In this document: positions 1 to 9,276 of the stretch, one piece after another
How the letters are laid out: each line of letters opens with the position of its first letter
Numbering within the stretch: position 1 is the first letter of the stretch
NCBI RefSeq assembly: GCF_009755275.1
Contig: NZ_WQLA01000003.1
Coordinates: 186,001-250,000 of the forward strand
Direction of reading: 5' to 3'
Source: Mucilaginibacter aquatilis
GTDB taxonomy: Bacteria; Bacteroidota; Bacteroidia; Sphingobacteriales; Sphingobacteriaceae
DNA length: 64,000 bases
Notes under the pieces: generated by a model
Told to the model about the DNA's origin: nothing
The model's database searches: none
What the model saw: only the letters and a program-made list of their open reading frames with translations
Position numbers and translations under genes: made by a program

Positions 1-1719
1 TACCGTAAGATAAGGCAGGTAATTGCCAACCTTGGCGAAAACATTCCTATCATCGCCCTTACAGCTACTGCCACGCCAAAGGTTCAGCATGATATTCAAA
101 AGAACCTGCAAATGAACAATGCAACGGTGTATAAATCATCGTTTAACCGTTCAAACCTTTATTACGAGGTGCGGGCAAAGCGCAACGTTCTAAAAGAGAT
201 TATTAAATTCATTAAGCAGCATCAGGGTAAATCGGGTATTGTATACTGCCTTAGCCGTAAAAAAGTTGAGGAGGTTGCTGAAGCCTTAAAGCTTAACGGT
301 ATTAAAGCATTACCATATCATGCCGGCTTGGATGCCAAGGTGCGTGCCGAAACGCAGGATAGGTTTTTGATGGAAGATGCCGATGTTATTGTAGCTACAA
401 TTGCATTTGGTATGGGCATTGACAAACCTGATGTGCGTTATGTAATACACCACGATGTGCCTAAAAGCATGGAAGGTTATTACCAGGAAACCGGCCGTGC
501 CGGGCGTGATGGAGGCGAAGGTATATGCGTAGCTTTTTACTCGGAAAAAGATGTAGATAAGCTGCAGAAGTTTATGAAAGATAAGCCGGTTTCAGAACGC
601 GAAATTGGCACCCAAATACTTAAAGAAGTTATTGATTATGCCGAATCGGCGGTTTGCCGCCGTAAGCAGATATTGCATTATTTTGGTGAAGATTTTGATG
701 CCGGTAAATGCAATTGTATGTGTGATAATTGCAGTTCTGACCGTCAGTTTTTTGATGGTGAGGCACAACTGCACCGTGCGCTAAGCATGATAAAGCAGTT
801 AGGCGAGAAGTTTGATGACCATCACATCACCAGTGTGTTGATGGGTACTGATGGCCCGCATGTACATCATTATGAGCACCACTTGCTTGATATATTTGGT
901 TCGGGCAAGGAAGATGGTGAAAATTTATGGCGGTCACTTATCCGCCAGGCCATGCTTGATAACTTTTTGTCAAAAGATATTGATAATTACGGTTTGCTGC
1001 GTCTTACCGAAAAAGGTCATGACTTTTTGGAGAACCCTTACAGCATTCGCTTTGTGCTTAACAAGCCGATGGAAGCTGCTGACGAGGATGACTCGGAAGA
1101 TGGGCCTAAACAGGGTGGAGGAGCGCTTGATTCGCAATTATTGCAAATGCTTAAGGATCTTCGTAAAAAGATAGCCAAGCAAAAAAATCTGCCTCCGTTC
1201 GTCATTTTCCAGGATCCATCGTTAGAGGAAATGTGCACACATTATCCTGTTTCAACCGACGAGCTTAAGCAAATTTCAGGTGTTGGCGCAGGCAAAGCAG
1301 CTAAATTTGGTGGGCCTTTTATTGAGGTTATCAAGAAGTATGTTGAAGATAATGATATTGACCGTCCGGTTGATATGGTTATAAAAAGTGCAGCTAATAA
1401 ATCAGCACTTAAAGTCTATATTATTCAGAACATTGACCGTCATCTTGATTTGGAAGATATTGCTGCATCAAAAGGACTTACGTATGAAGAGATTTTGCGT
1501 GAAATTGAATCAATAGTAAACTCGGGTACAAAGCTTAACCTTAATTACTACATTGATGAAGTGATTGATGAAGACAAGCAGGAAGAAGTTTATGATTATT
1601 TCCGCAGTGCAGAGATAGATTCAATTGATCATGCATTACTTGACCTCGGTATAAACGATTATACGCGCGAAGAAATTCAGTTGATGCGTATTAAGTTTAT
1701 GTCTGAATTAGGTAACTAA
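1..1719 (+). CDS. recQ: ATP-dependent DNA helicase RecQ (5' end cut by window)
   Basis: RecQ unwinds DNA 3' to 5' during recombination and fork repair. The frame is open from base 1, so the true start and the Walker A/DEAH motifs lie upstream of the window. The visible 572 residues start just before motif III (ALTATAT). Motif VI (QETGRAGRDG) follows, then a zinc-binding stretch with Cys pattern CRRKQ...CNCMCDNC, a winged-helix RQC region, an HRDC domain (LLQMLKDLRKKIAKQ to GGPFIEVIKKY) and a C-terminal helix-turn-helix of about 100 residues (ALKVYIIQNIDRHLDLEDIA onward), as in long Bacteroidota RecQ proteins. It ends in its own terminator and converges on gap. The first internal ATG, at 112, falls inside the helicase core and is not the start. 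Confidence 0.95.
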   Translation, partial: YRKIRQVIANLGENIPIIALTATATPKVQHDIQKNLQMNNATVYKSSFNRSNLYYEVRAKRNVLKEIIKFIKQHQGKSGIVYCLSRKKVEEVAEALKLNGIKALPYHAGLDAKVRAETQDRFLMEDADVIVATIAFGMGIDKPDVRYVIHHDVPKSMEGYYQETGRAGRDGGEGICVAFYSEKDVDKLQKFMKDKPVSEREIGTQILKEVIDYAESAVCRRKQILHYFGEDFDAGKCNCMCDNCSSDRQFFDGEAQLHRALSMIKQLGEKFDDHHITSVLMGTDGPHVHHYEHHLLDIFGSGKEDGENLWRSLIRQAMLDNFLSKDIDNYGLLRLTEKGHDFLENPYSIRFVLNKPMEAADEDDSEDGPKQGGGALDSQLLQMLKDLRKKIAKQKNLPPFVIFQDPSLEEMCTHYPVSTDELKQISGVGAGKAAKFGGPFIEVIKKYVEDNDIDRPVDMVIKSAANKSALKVYIIQNIDRHLDLEDIAASKGLTYEEILREIESIVNSGTKLNLNYYIDEVIDEDKQEEVYDYFRSAEIDSIDHALLDLGINDYTREEIQLMRIKFMSELGN

Positions 1720-1742
1720 ACTTTCTTTTACAAAATAGGGGA

Positions 1743-1770
1743 GGAATTCATTTATGGATTCCTTTTTTTT
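1743..1770 (+). terminator. Rho-independent terminator of recQ
   Basis: The arms GGAATTCAT and ATGGATTCC form a 9-bp stem (one G-U wobble) with a 2-base spacer, directly followed by eight T residues. It lies 24 bases after the recQ stop. Confidence 0.75.
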
Positions 1771-1821
1771 GTGGCTGGTAGTATCGTAGGTAGGTATTTG
1801 GCCCTCTATAATATCTCATAA

Positions 1822-1853
1822 AAAAAGGCTGCAATAACTATTGCAGCCTTTTT
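1822..1853. terminator. Bidirectional terminator between recQ and gap
   Basis: A near-perfect 15-bp palindrome (AAAAAGGCTGCAATA / TATTGCAGCCTTTTT) with A and T runs on its outer edges can terminate on both strands. It sits 17 bases past the gap stop codon and is probably its main terminator. Confidence 0.85.
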
Positions 1854-1870
1854 CAATCTATTTATTAAGA

Positions 1871-3725
<1,855 letters not shown>

Positions 3726-3750
3726 GTATTGTATAGCTTTGGTAGGCGCG

Positions 3751-3779
3751 CAAATATAACAACTTTGACGGCTTATCAA
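3751..3779 (-). promoter_or_regulatory. Bacteroidota promoter for the kinase-gap operon
   Basis: On the minus strand, a TTG -33 element (3777-3779) is followed by an 18-base spacer and a -7 box TATATTTG (3751-3758), matching TTG-N17-23-TAnnTTTG. The start codon at 3725 lies 25 bases downstream, which fixes the kinase start. Confidence 0.75.
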
Positions 3780-3868
3780 TCTATAAATTCATCTCAATTG
3801 TGTAATTTTTACACCATTATTTATTATCAAATAACAGCTACTTATATTAACTCTATTTTTCGTAAAAA

Positions 3869-3914
3869 TTGTATAACAATATGTATAAAAATGTATACTT
3901 GCATATAACTATAC
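3869..3914 (+). promoter_or_regulatory. Candidate promoter/operator of the NUDIX-type regulator
   Basis: TTG at 3869-3871 and TATACTTG at 3894-3901 (one mismatch to the -7 consensus) form a possible promoter with a 22-base spacer. GTATA occurs at 3871, 3883 and 3893, about one helical turn apart, and an inverted TATAC lies at 3910-3914. The GTATA at 3883 pairs with TATAC at 3894 as an inverted repeat. This is the intergenic region between a regulator and a divergent kinase operon, where autoregulation is common. The operator role is an inference. Confidence 0.45.
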
Positions 3915-3967
3915 TAAGAAAAGCATTTAGGCGTAAGCGGCCTTTCACTAAAAACCTTTAAGTAGTC

Positions 3968-4669
3968 TTGGAAGAAAAATTGGTTAAGTTTGAATCGGCA
4001 TTCTCGATTGATTGTGTAATATTCGGGTTTGAGGCTGGTGAATTAAAGATTTTGCTTATTGAACGGAAAGATAATCCATTCAAAGACTGGCTGGCCCTGC
4101 CCGGCGACCTTGTAAAAAATCATGAAGGGATAGAGGAATCAGCCGAAAGAATATTATATGAGCTTACCGGTTTGCGGGATTTACATATGGAGCAGTTCCA
4201 TACTTTTGGCGATGTAAACAGGCACCCACGTGGGCGCATCATTACGGTTGCCTATTACGCTTTAATACGCATTGACGGACAGCGTGAACTTAAGCCAGGT
4301 AATTTTGCAAAAAAGGCACTTTGGCACAGCGTGAATGATTTGCCTAAGCTAGCCTATGACCACACCGAAATTTTTAAAACCGGTTTTACTAAGTTAAGAA
4401 GGCGCCTAAGTTACCAGCCTATTGCTTACGAATTGCTGCCCGAAAAGTTTACGCTCACCCAGCTTCAGCAGTTATATGAAGCTATTTTGAACAAAAAACT
4501 TGACAAGCGGAACTTCCGCAAAAAAATGTTGAGCTACGGATTTTTGAAAGAGCTTGATGAAAAGCAAAAAAACGTATCATTCAGGGCAGCCAAGTTGTAT
4601 AAATTCGATCGAAGGAAATACAGCAAAATTTTCCAGAACGAACTCGGAGTTGATATCGATAATCCATAA
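3968..4669 (+). CDS. NrtR-like transcriptional regulator (NUDIX sensor + winged helix)
   Basis: This 233-residue protein has an N-terminal NUDIX fold (about 10-145) and a C-terminal winged helix (about 150-225, including NKKLDKRNFRKKMLSYGF), the layout of NrtR/AraR-type repressors. The NUDIX box (GDLVKNHEGIEESAER then ILYELTGL) lacks catalytic glutamates of the consensus REUXEEXGU, so it probably senses rather than hydrolyses a nucleotide or sugar ligand. No ATG is available: an in-frame TAG lies at 3962-3964 and the first usable start is TTG at 3968. It is flanked by two BadF-type kinases, so control of amino-sugar or sugar use is likely but unproven. Confidence 0.82.
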   Translation: MEEKLVKFESAFSIDCVIFGFEAGELKILLIERKDNPFKDWLALPGDLVKNHEGIEESAERILYELTGLRDLHMEQFHTFGDVNRHPRGRIITVAYYALIRIDGQRELKPGNFAKKALWHSVNDLPKLAYDHTEIFKTGFTKLRRRLSYQPIAYELLPEKFTLTQLQQLYEAILNKKLDKRNFRKKMLSYGFLKELDEKQKNVSFRAAKLYKFDRRKYSKIFQNELGVDIDNP

Positions 4670-4696
4670 AAAAAGCGCTTAAAAAGCGCTTTTTTT
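4668..4696. terminator. Bidirectional terminator between the regulator and the second kinase
   Basis: The palindrome AAAAAAAGCGCTT / AGCGCTTTTTTT has A/T runs on both sides and lies between the convergent genes ending at 4669 and 4710. Confidence 0.8.
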
Positions 4697-4709
4697 ATGG
4701 TGAGTTTCA

Positions 4710-5561
4710 TTATTCATTCTCAAGGTGGAATTTCACCAAGTTATCTATAGGTGAGCGAATGATGTTGCCCATCTGCATGCCGTTTTCTAAGACTACTTCT
4801 TCTAACACATTGCGGAAATTGTAACCTACCGAACCAATACAGTTGAAAGTGTAATTTTTATAGTTTGGATAGTGGGTAACCAGATTGCGGAAAAAATCCT
4901 CAAATGATGATTTTACCAAATTGCGCATGTACTCTAAATGAACATTGCTGTTATCGTAAACAAATTTACTAAAGCCGGCACAAAAACGGTTAGCCAATGG
5001 CTGCGAGTAAACTCTGTCGTTCACGTCATCGGGTGTTAAATGGTAGGTTTCCCAAAAAACTTTACGTACACTTTCGGGCATATAGCCGCGTAAATAATCA
5101 ACCAGCAATTTTTTGCCAATGTAGCAGCCGCTACCTTCATCTCCTAATATATATGCTCCCGAATCAATGTTATGTGCAACATCATACCCATCATAAATAC
5201 ATGAATTTGTTCCGGTACCTAAAATTGCAGCAAATCCTTCTTTACGACCTAACAATGCACGCGCTGCAGCCAGTAAATCATGACCTATGTTTATTTTAGC
5301 TTGGGTAAATACGCGGCTCATGCCATCTTTCACAATGTTGCGTTTTTCGTCAGTAGAACAGCCCGCACCGTAGTAATTAACTTCCGTAAGTTTGTCTTTA
5401 TCTAAATCGGTAGGCAAATTATCAGTTAACGACTTAACTATATAGTCGCTACTTACAAAGTAAGGATTATAACCTTCGGTATTAAAGTATGATTTTTTCC
5501 CCTCGTCATTAACAAGGCACCAGTTTGTTTTTGTTGAGCCGCCGTCGGCAATTAATTTCAT
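4710..5561 (-). CDS. BadF/BadG-type ATPase, N-acetylglucosamine kinase-like
   Basis: This 283-residue cytosolic kinase candidate has the ASKHA fold. MKLIADGGSTKTNWCLV carries the canonical phosphate-1 loop (DGGSTKT), and the family motifs AILGTGTNSCIYDG and GDEGSGCYIGKKLL follow. I chose the ATG at 5561 because the phosphate loop should lie within the first 15 residues; the 26 codons of open frame upstream have no family similarity. It is a diverged paralogue of the 2877-3725 kinase and, unlike that one, keeps an intact P-loop. It is monocistronic and convergent with the NUDIX-type regulator. Phosphorylation of GlcNAc or a related amino sugar fits the family, but the substrate is not shown by sequence. 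Confidence 0.85.
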   Translation of the reverse strand: MKLIADGGSTKTNWCLVNDEGKKSYFNTEGYNPYFVSSDYIVKSLTDNLPTDLDKDKLTEVNYYGAGCSTDEKRNIVKDGMSRVFTQAKINIGHDLLAAARALLGRKEGFAAILGTGTNSCIYDGYDVAHNIDSGAYILGDEGSGCYIGKKLLVDYLRGYMPESVRKVFWETYHLTPDDVNDRVYSQPLANRFCAGFSKFVYDNSNVHLEYMRNLVKSSFEDFFRNLVTHYPNYKNYTFNCIGSVGYNFRNVLEEVVLENGMQMGNIIRSPIDNLVKFHLENE

Positions 5562-5764
5562 AAGGCTTTTATAATTAAGTCGGGATAAATGTAAAACATC
5601 CCAATGTTTAAAAAAAATTAAATGATGTAAAAAATACACTATGTGCTATAATTTTTTCGGAAATCGATTTAGAGTCAACTGCCAAAAAAATGTTTCTCTT
5701 CTAAAAACCTTTTTTTATCACCAATGTTTTTCGTGCATTAATTAAGGTAGTAAATAAATAGCTC

Positions 5765-5772
5765 TATATTTG
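5765..5772 (+). promoter_or_regulatory. Bacteroidota -7 box opening the polysaccharide locus
   Basis: A perfect TATATTTG lies 31 bases before the first gene of the locus. No clear TTG is found at the expected distance upstream. Confidence 0.6.
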
Positions 5773-5803
5773 CAACATCTACCTTACGTGCTCCTGTGTT
5801 AGA

Positions 5804-7138
5804 ATGAACGAACAAAACGATTCTCTGCCTTTATATAAATCGGTCAATTTTGATAATGTATTAATAGCTGTTATTGGCTTAGGATACGTTGGTTTACCCT
5901 TAGCAGTTGAATTTGCAAGCAAGTTTCCTGTTACAGGTTTTGATCATTCCGCATTCAGAGTAAATGAGTTGTTAAGTGGTTTTGACAAAACCCAGGAGAT
6001 ACAAGGCCAGCAACTTAAAGCCGTTATCACCGATAACCTTAACACGAAAGGCTTATACGTAACTTCAAAGGCTGACAGTCTTGCCGAAAGCAATATTTAC
6101 GTTGTAGCCGTACCAACGCCTACGGATAAGCACAACCGCCCTGATTTACGATTGATAAGGGAAGCAAGCGAGACCGTTGGTAAATATTTAAAGCCGGGAG
6201 ACTTGGTTGTATACGAATCAACGGTGTATCCGGGAGTCACGGAGGAAGTTTGTGTGCCAATACTTGAGTCAACATCAGGTTTAAAATTCAATATTGATTT
6301 TTTTGCTGGTTATTCGCCTGAACGTATAAATCCGGGAGATAAGGTACATACGCTTACTAACATTGTTAAAGTAACCTCAGGATCAACCCCGCAGGTTGCC
6401 GAATTTGTAGATCAACTTTACAAAACGATAGTGCATGCCGGCACTCATAAGGCGCCCAGTATTAAAGTTGCTGAAGCTTGTAAAGTGATTGAAAATTCGC
6501 AACGGGATATCAACATTGCCTTTGTAAACGAAATTGCAAAAATATTCAATATCTTAAATATTGATACGCAGGCCGTATTGGAAGCCGCAGGTACCAAATG
6601 GAACTTCCTCAAATTTAAACCCGGATTAGTAGGAGGGCACTGTACCGGTGTTGACCCATATTACCTGGCACAAAAGGCGCAGGAGGTTGGATATCATCCC
6701 GAAATTATTTTAGCCGGCCGCCGTATTAATGACGGTATGGGAACTTATGTGGCCCAGGAAGTGGTGAAGTTGATGATCAAAAATAACGTTGCTGTAAAGA
6801 ATGCTGATATACTGATATTGGGTTTTACATTTAAGGAGAACTGCCCCGACGTAAGAAATACAAGAGTTATTGATATTATACGTACTTTAGAAGAATATGA
6901 TACGACTTGTGATGTATATGACCCCTGGGCAGATCCTGCAGAAGTTAAATTTGAGTATAATCAATTGATATATCGCAACATTGATGGATTAAGTAAAAGG
7001 TATGACGCTATAGTTTTGGCAGTTGCACATAGCCAATTTTTAACTTTAGATATCAATGCATTAAAGCGTCAGTCAAATTCAGTACTTTATGATATCAAAG
7101 GTGCTCTTCCATTAAGTACAACAACTAGTAGATTGTAA
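5804..7138 (+). CDS. tviB: UDP-N-acetylhexosamine 6-dehydrogenase (TviB/WbpO-type)
   Basis: It oxidises C6 of a UDP-HexNAc (UDP-GlcNAc or UDP-GalNAc) to a uronic acid with two NAD. The 444 residues contain the Rossmann loop VIGLGYVGLPLAVEF near residue 25, a central helix KVIENSQRDINIAFVNE typical of VipA/TviB rather than UDP-glucose dehydrogenases, and the catalytic cysteine in GGHCTGVDPYYL near residue 280. The C-terminal UDP-binding domain includes GFTFKENCPDVRNTR. It is the first gene of the capsule locus behind a -7 box, with 110 bases to glf. Which HexNAc it uses cannot be read from sequence. The epimerase that often accompanies it may be the gene at 23297. Confidence 0.9.
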   Translation: MNEQNDSLPLYKSVNFDNVLIAVIGLGYVGLPLAVEFASKFPVTGFDHSAFRVNELLSGFDKTQEIQGQQLKAVITDNLNTKGLYVTSKADSLAESNIYVVAVPTPTDKHNRPDLRLIREASETVGKYLKPGDLVVYESTVYPGVTEEVCVPILESTSGLKFNIDFFAGYSPERINPGDKVHTLTNIVKVTSGSTPQVAEFVDQLYKTIVHAGTHKAPSIKVAEACKVIENSQRDINIAFVNEIAKIFNILNIDTQAVLEAAGTKWNFLKFKPGLVGGHCTGVDPYYLAQKAQEVGYHPEIILAGRRINDGMGTYVAQEVVKLMIKNNVAVKNADILILGFTFKENCPDVRNTRVIDIIRTLEEYDTTCDVYDPWADPAEVKFEYNQLIYRNIDGLSKRYDAIVLAVAHSQFLTLDINALKRQSNSVLYDIKGALPLSTTTSRL

Positions 7139-7248
7139 CGAATAAAATAATTTCATTATAAGCACTTTAATCCACATTATAAATAACATCCTAAGTACAT
7201 AAAGTAATCGTTTCTTATAATACTTAGTCTACACCATATAACAATTGA

Positions 7249-8349
7249 ATGAACAAGCCATACGATTATCTGATAGTAGGATCTGGAATATATGGGGCCG
7301 TGTTTGCCCATGAAGCAAAAAAGAAAGGTAAGCGCTGTTTAGTGATTGACAAACGTGACCACTCTGGAGGAAACGTTTATTGTGAAAATATTGAAAACAT
7401 CAATGTTCATAAATATGGAGCACATATTTTCCATACTAACGATAAATTCATTTGGGACTATGTAAACTCTTTTGTTGAATTTAATAGATATACCAACAGT
7501 CCGCTGGCAATATTCAAAAATGAACTGTATAATTTGCCGTTCAATATGAACACTTTTCATCAATTATGGAAAGTTACAACGCCTAATGAAGTTAGAGCAA
7601 TTATTCAATCTCAAATAAAAGCGTCTGGTATTGTTAATCCGAAGAATCTTGAAGAGCAAGCTATATTCCTAGTAGGTACTGATATCTATTATAAGTTAAT
7701 TAAAGGCTACACAGAAAAGCAATGGGGAAGAGATGCAAAAGATCTTCCCTCATTCATAATTAAAAGATTGCCCGTACGCTTCACTTATGATAATAACTAT
7801 TTTAATGACAAATATCAGGGTATACCTGTTGGCGGATATAATAAATTAATCAATGGTTTATTAGACGGTATTGAAGTCAAACTGAATATCGATTATTTTG
7901 ATGACCGCGAGAAGTGGAATAATATTGCCGAAAAAATTGTGTTCACAGGTAAAATTGATGAGTTTTACAATTATCAGTATGGCTTGCTGCAGTATCGTAG
8001 TTTAAAATTTGAACATGAAGTTCTAGATACTGATAACTATCAAGGTAACGCAGTAGTAAATTATACTGAACGCGATATACCTTATACCCGAATTATAGAA
8101 CACAAGCACTTTGAATTTGGTAATCAGCCTAAAACAATAATTACAAAAGAGTTTCCGGAGGAATGGAATCAAAAGAAGGAACCTTATTATCCAATTAATG
8201 ATGCTTATAACATGGAAATTTATAAAAAATATGAAGCACTAGCACAACATAACAATAACGTTATTTTCGGAGGACGTTTAGCTGAATACAAATATTATGA
8301 TATGCATCAGGTAATTGGTTCAGCATTGAAGAAAAGCCAGTCAATTTAA
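7249..8349 (+). CDS. glf: UDP-galactopyranose mutase
   Basis: Glf uses reduced FAD to convert UDP-galactopyranose to UDP-galactofuranose in the cytosol. The 366 residues are standard. The FAD loop GSGIYGAVFAHEAKKKG is at residues 11-27. HSGGNVYCENIE, YGAHIFHTNDKFIWDYV and the late GGRLAEYKYYDMHQVIGSAL signature are all present. This implies galactofuranose in the polymer. A second, more distant mutase-like flavoprotein is encoded at 16365. Confidence 0.95.
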   Translation: MNKPYDYLIVGSGIYGAVFAHEAKKKGKRCLVIDKRDHSGGNVYCENIENINVHKYGAHIFHTNDKFIWDYVNSFVEFNRYTNSPLAIFKNELYNLPFNMNTFHQLWKVTTPNEVRAIIQSQIKASGIVNPKNLEEQAIFLVGTDIYYKLIKGYTEKQWGRDAKDLPSFIIKRLPVRFTYDNNYFNDKYQGIPVGGYNKLINGLLDGIEVKLNIDYFDDREKWNNIAEKIVFTGKIDEFYNYQYGLLQYRSLKFEHEVLDTDNYQGNAVVNYTERDIPYTRIIEHKHFEFGNQPKTIITKEFPEEWNQKKEPYYPINDAYNMEIYKKYEALAQHNNNVIFGGRLAEYKYYDMHQVIGSALKKSQSI

Positions 8350-8382
8350 ATTAAAAAGTTCACTAAATATAGTACAGCCTTA

Positions 8383-8416
8383 TTGGGTTAGTATTAAAAA
8401 AAACACATTATTTTTG
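8383..8416 (+). promoter_or_regulatory. Possible promoter before wza
   Basis: TTG (8383-8385), a 23-base spacer and TATTTTTG (8409-8416) fit the Bacteroidota consensus. The wza start codon begins only 8 bases after the -7 box, so a transcript from here would be nearly leaderless. The A/T-rich background makes chance occurrence possible. Confidence 0.45.
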
Positions 8417-8424
8417 AAAAATAC

Positions 8425-9270
8425 ATGACTAATACCTCTATTGTGCTTTTAAAAAATTTGTTCATCAAATTTAGGTGGCATTTTACATTAGTGCTTCTAA
8501 TTTCCGTGTCATCCTGTTCTTCTATCAAAAACACTAAATACTTTAGTAATATTTCTGATACTCAAGGTGTAAGTAATTTAGAAAACATAGAATTTTTAGA
8601 TCCCCAAATATTACCCGACGACATTCTTTCGATTAATATCCAAACAGCAGACCCCAATGCTACTCAGGTGCTTTCAATGGGTAATATCCAAAATTCGGCA
8701 ATAGGAGCCACATCAACTGGTAGTACTGGAAGTCAAACAGTTACAGGCTATCTTGTTGATCATAGTGGGTATATTGAGTTACCAGTGCTGGGCAAAATTA
8801 AGGTGAATGGTTTAACTACGGAACAAGCTCGGGAAGTCATACGAAATCAAGCTACTAAGCTTTACAAGGATCCTACAGTAAATTTAAGATTTGCCAATTT
8901 TAAAATAACTATTTTAGGTGAAGTAGCTAAGCCTGGAACCTATGTTGTATCTAATGAAAAAGTTAACATTTTAGATGCTTTGGGTTTAGCTGGAGATTTA
9001 ACAATTTATGGTAAACGTGAGAATATCGTTTTAATAAGGCAAGAGGAAAATGGAACCCGGAAGTTGATCAAATTGGATTTAACAAAAAGTGAAATTTTGA
9101 ATTCGCCATATTACTACCTTCGTCAAAACGACTACTTATATATTGAACCAAGCAAATCAAAGATTGCATCGTCTGACGCTATTCAAAACCGTAATATATC
9201 TATAATTTCTGCTATTGGTGCTTCATTAATTTCGGTGCTGGCAATTTTATTAAGTACAAACAAACTATAA
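8425..9270 (+). CDS. wza: Polysaccharide export outer-membrane lipoprotein (Wza-type)
   Basis: Wza-type proteins form the outer-membrane exit channel for capsule or exopolysaccharide. The 281 residues begin with a lipoprotein signal whose lipobox ends at C31 (LISVSSC). A poly-export domain follows (about 57-150, PQILPDDILSINIQT and GYIELPVLGKIKVNGLT), then an SLBB domain (about 160-230, ILGEVAKPGTYVVSNEKVNI). A C-terminal hydrophobic helix (IISAIGASLISVLAILL) is typical of the shorter Bacteroidota form. It lies 6 bases upstream of wzc, its expected inner-membrane partner. Confidence 0.93.
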   Translation: MTNTSIVLLKNLFIKFRWHFTLVLLISVSSCSSIKNTKYFSNISDTQGVSNLENIEFLDPQILPDDILSINIQTADPNATQVLSMGNIQNSAIGATSTGSTGSQTVTGYLVDHSGYIELPVLGKIKVNGLTTEQAREVIRNQATKLYKDPTVNLRFANFKITILGEVAKPGTYVVSNEKVNILDALGLAGDLTIYGKRENIVLIRQEENGTRKLIKLDLTKSEILNSPYYYLRQNDYLYIEPSKSKIASSDAIQNRNISIISAIGASLISVLAILLSTNKL

Positions 9271-9276
9271 TTAAGA

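Noticed and set aside
112..114. ATG at 112 as the recQ start
   Set aside because: The frame is open to base 1 and helicase motif III (ALTATAT) lies upstream of it.
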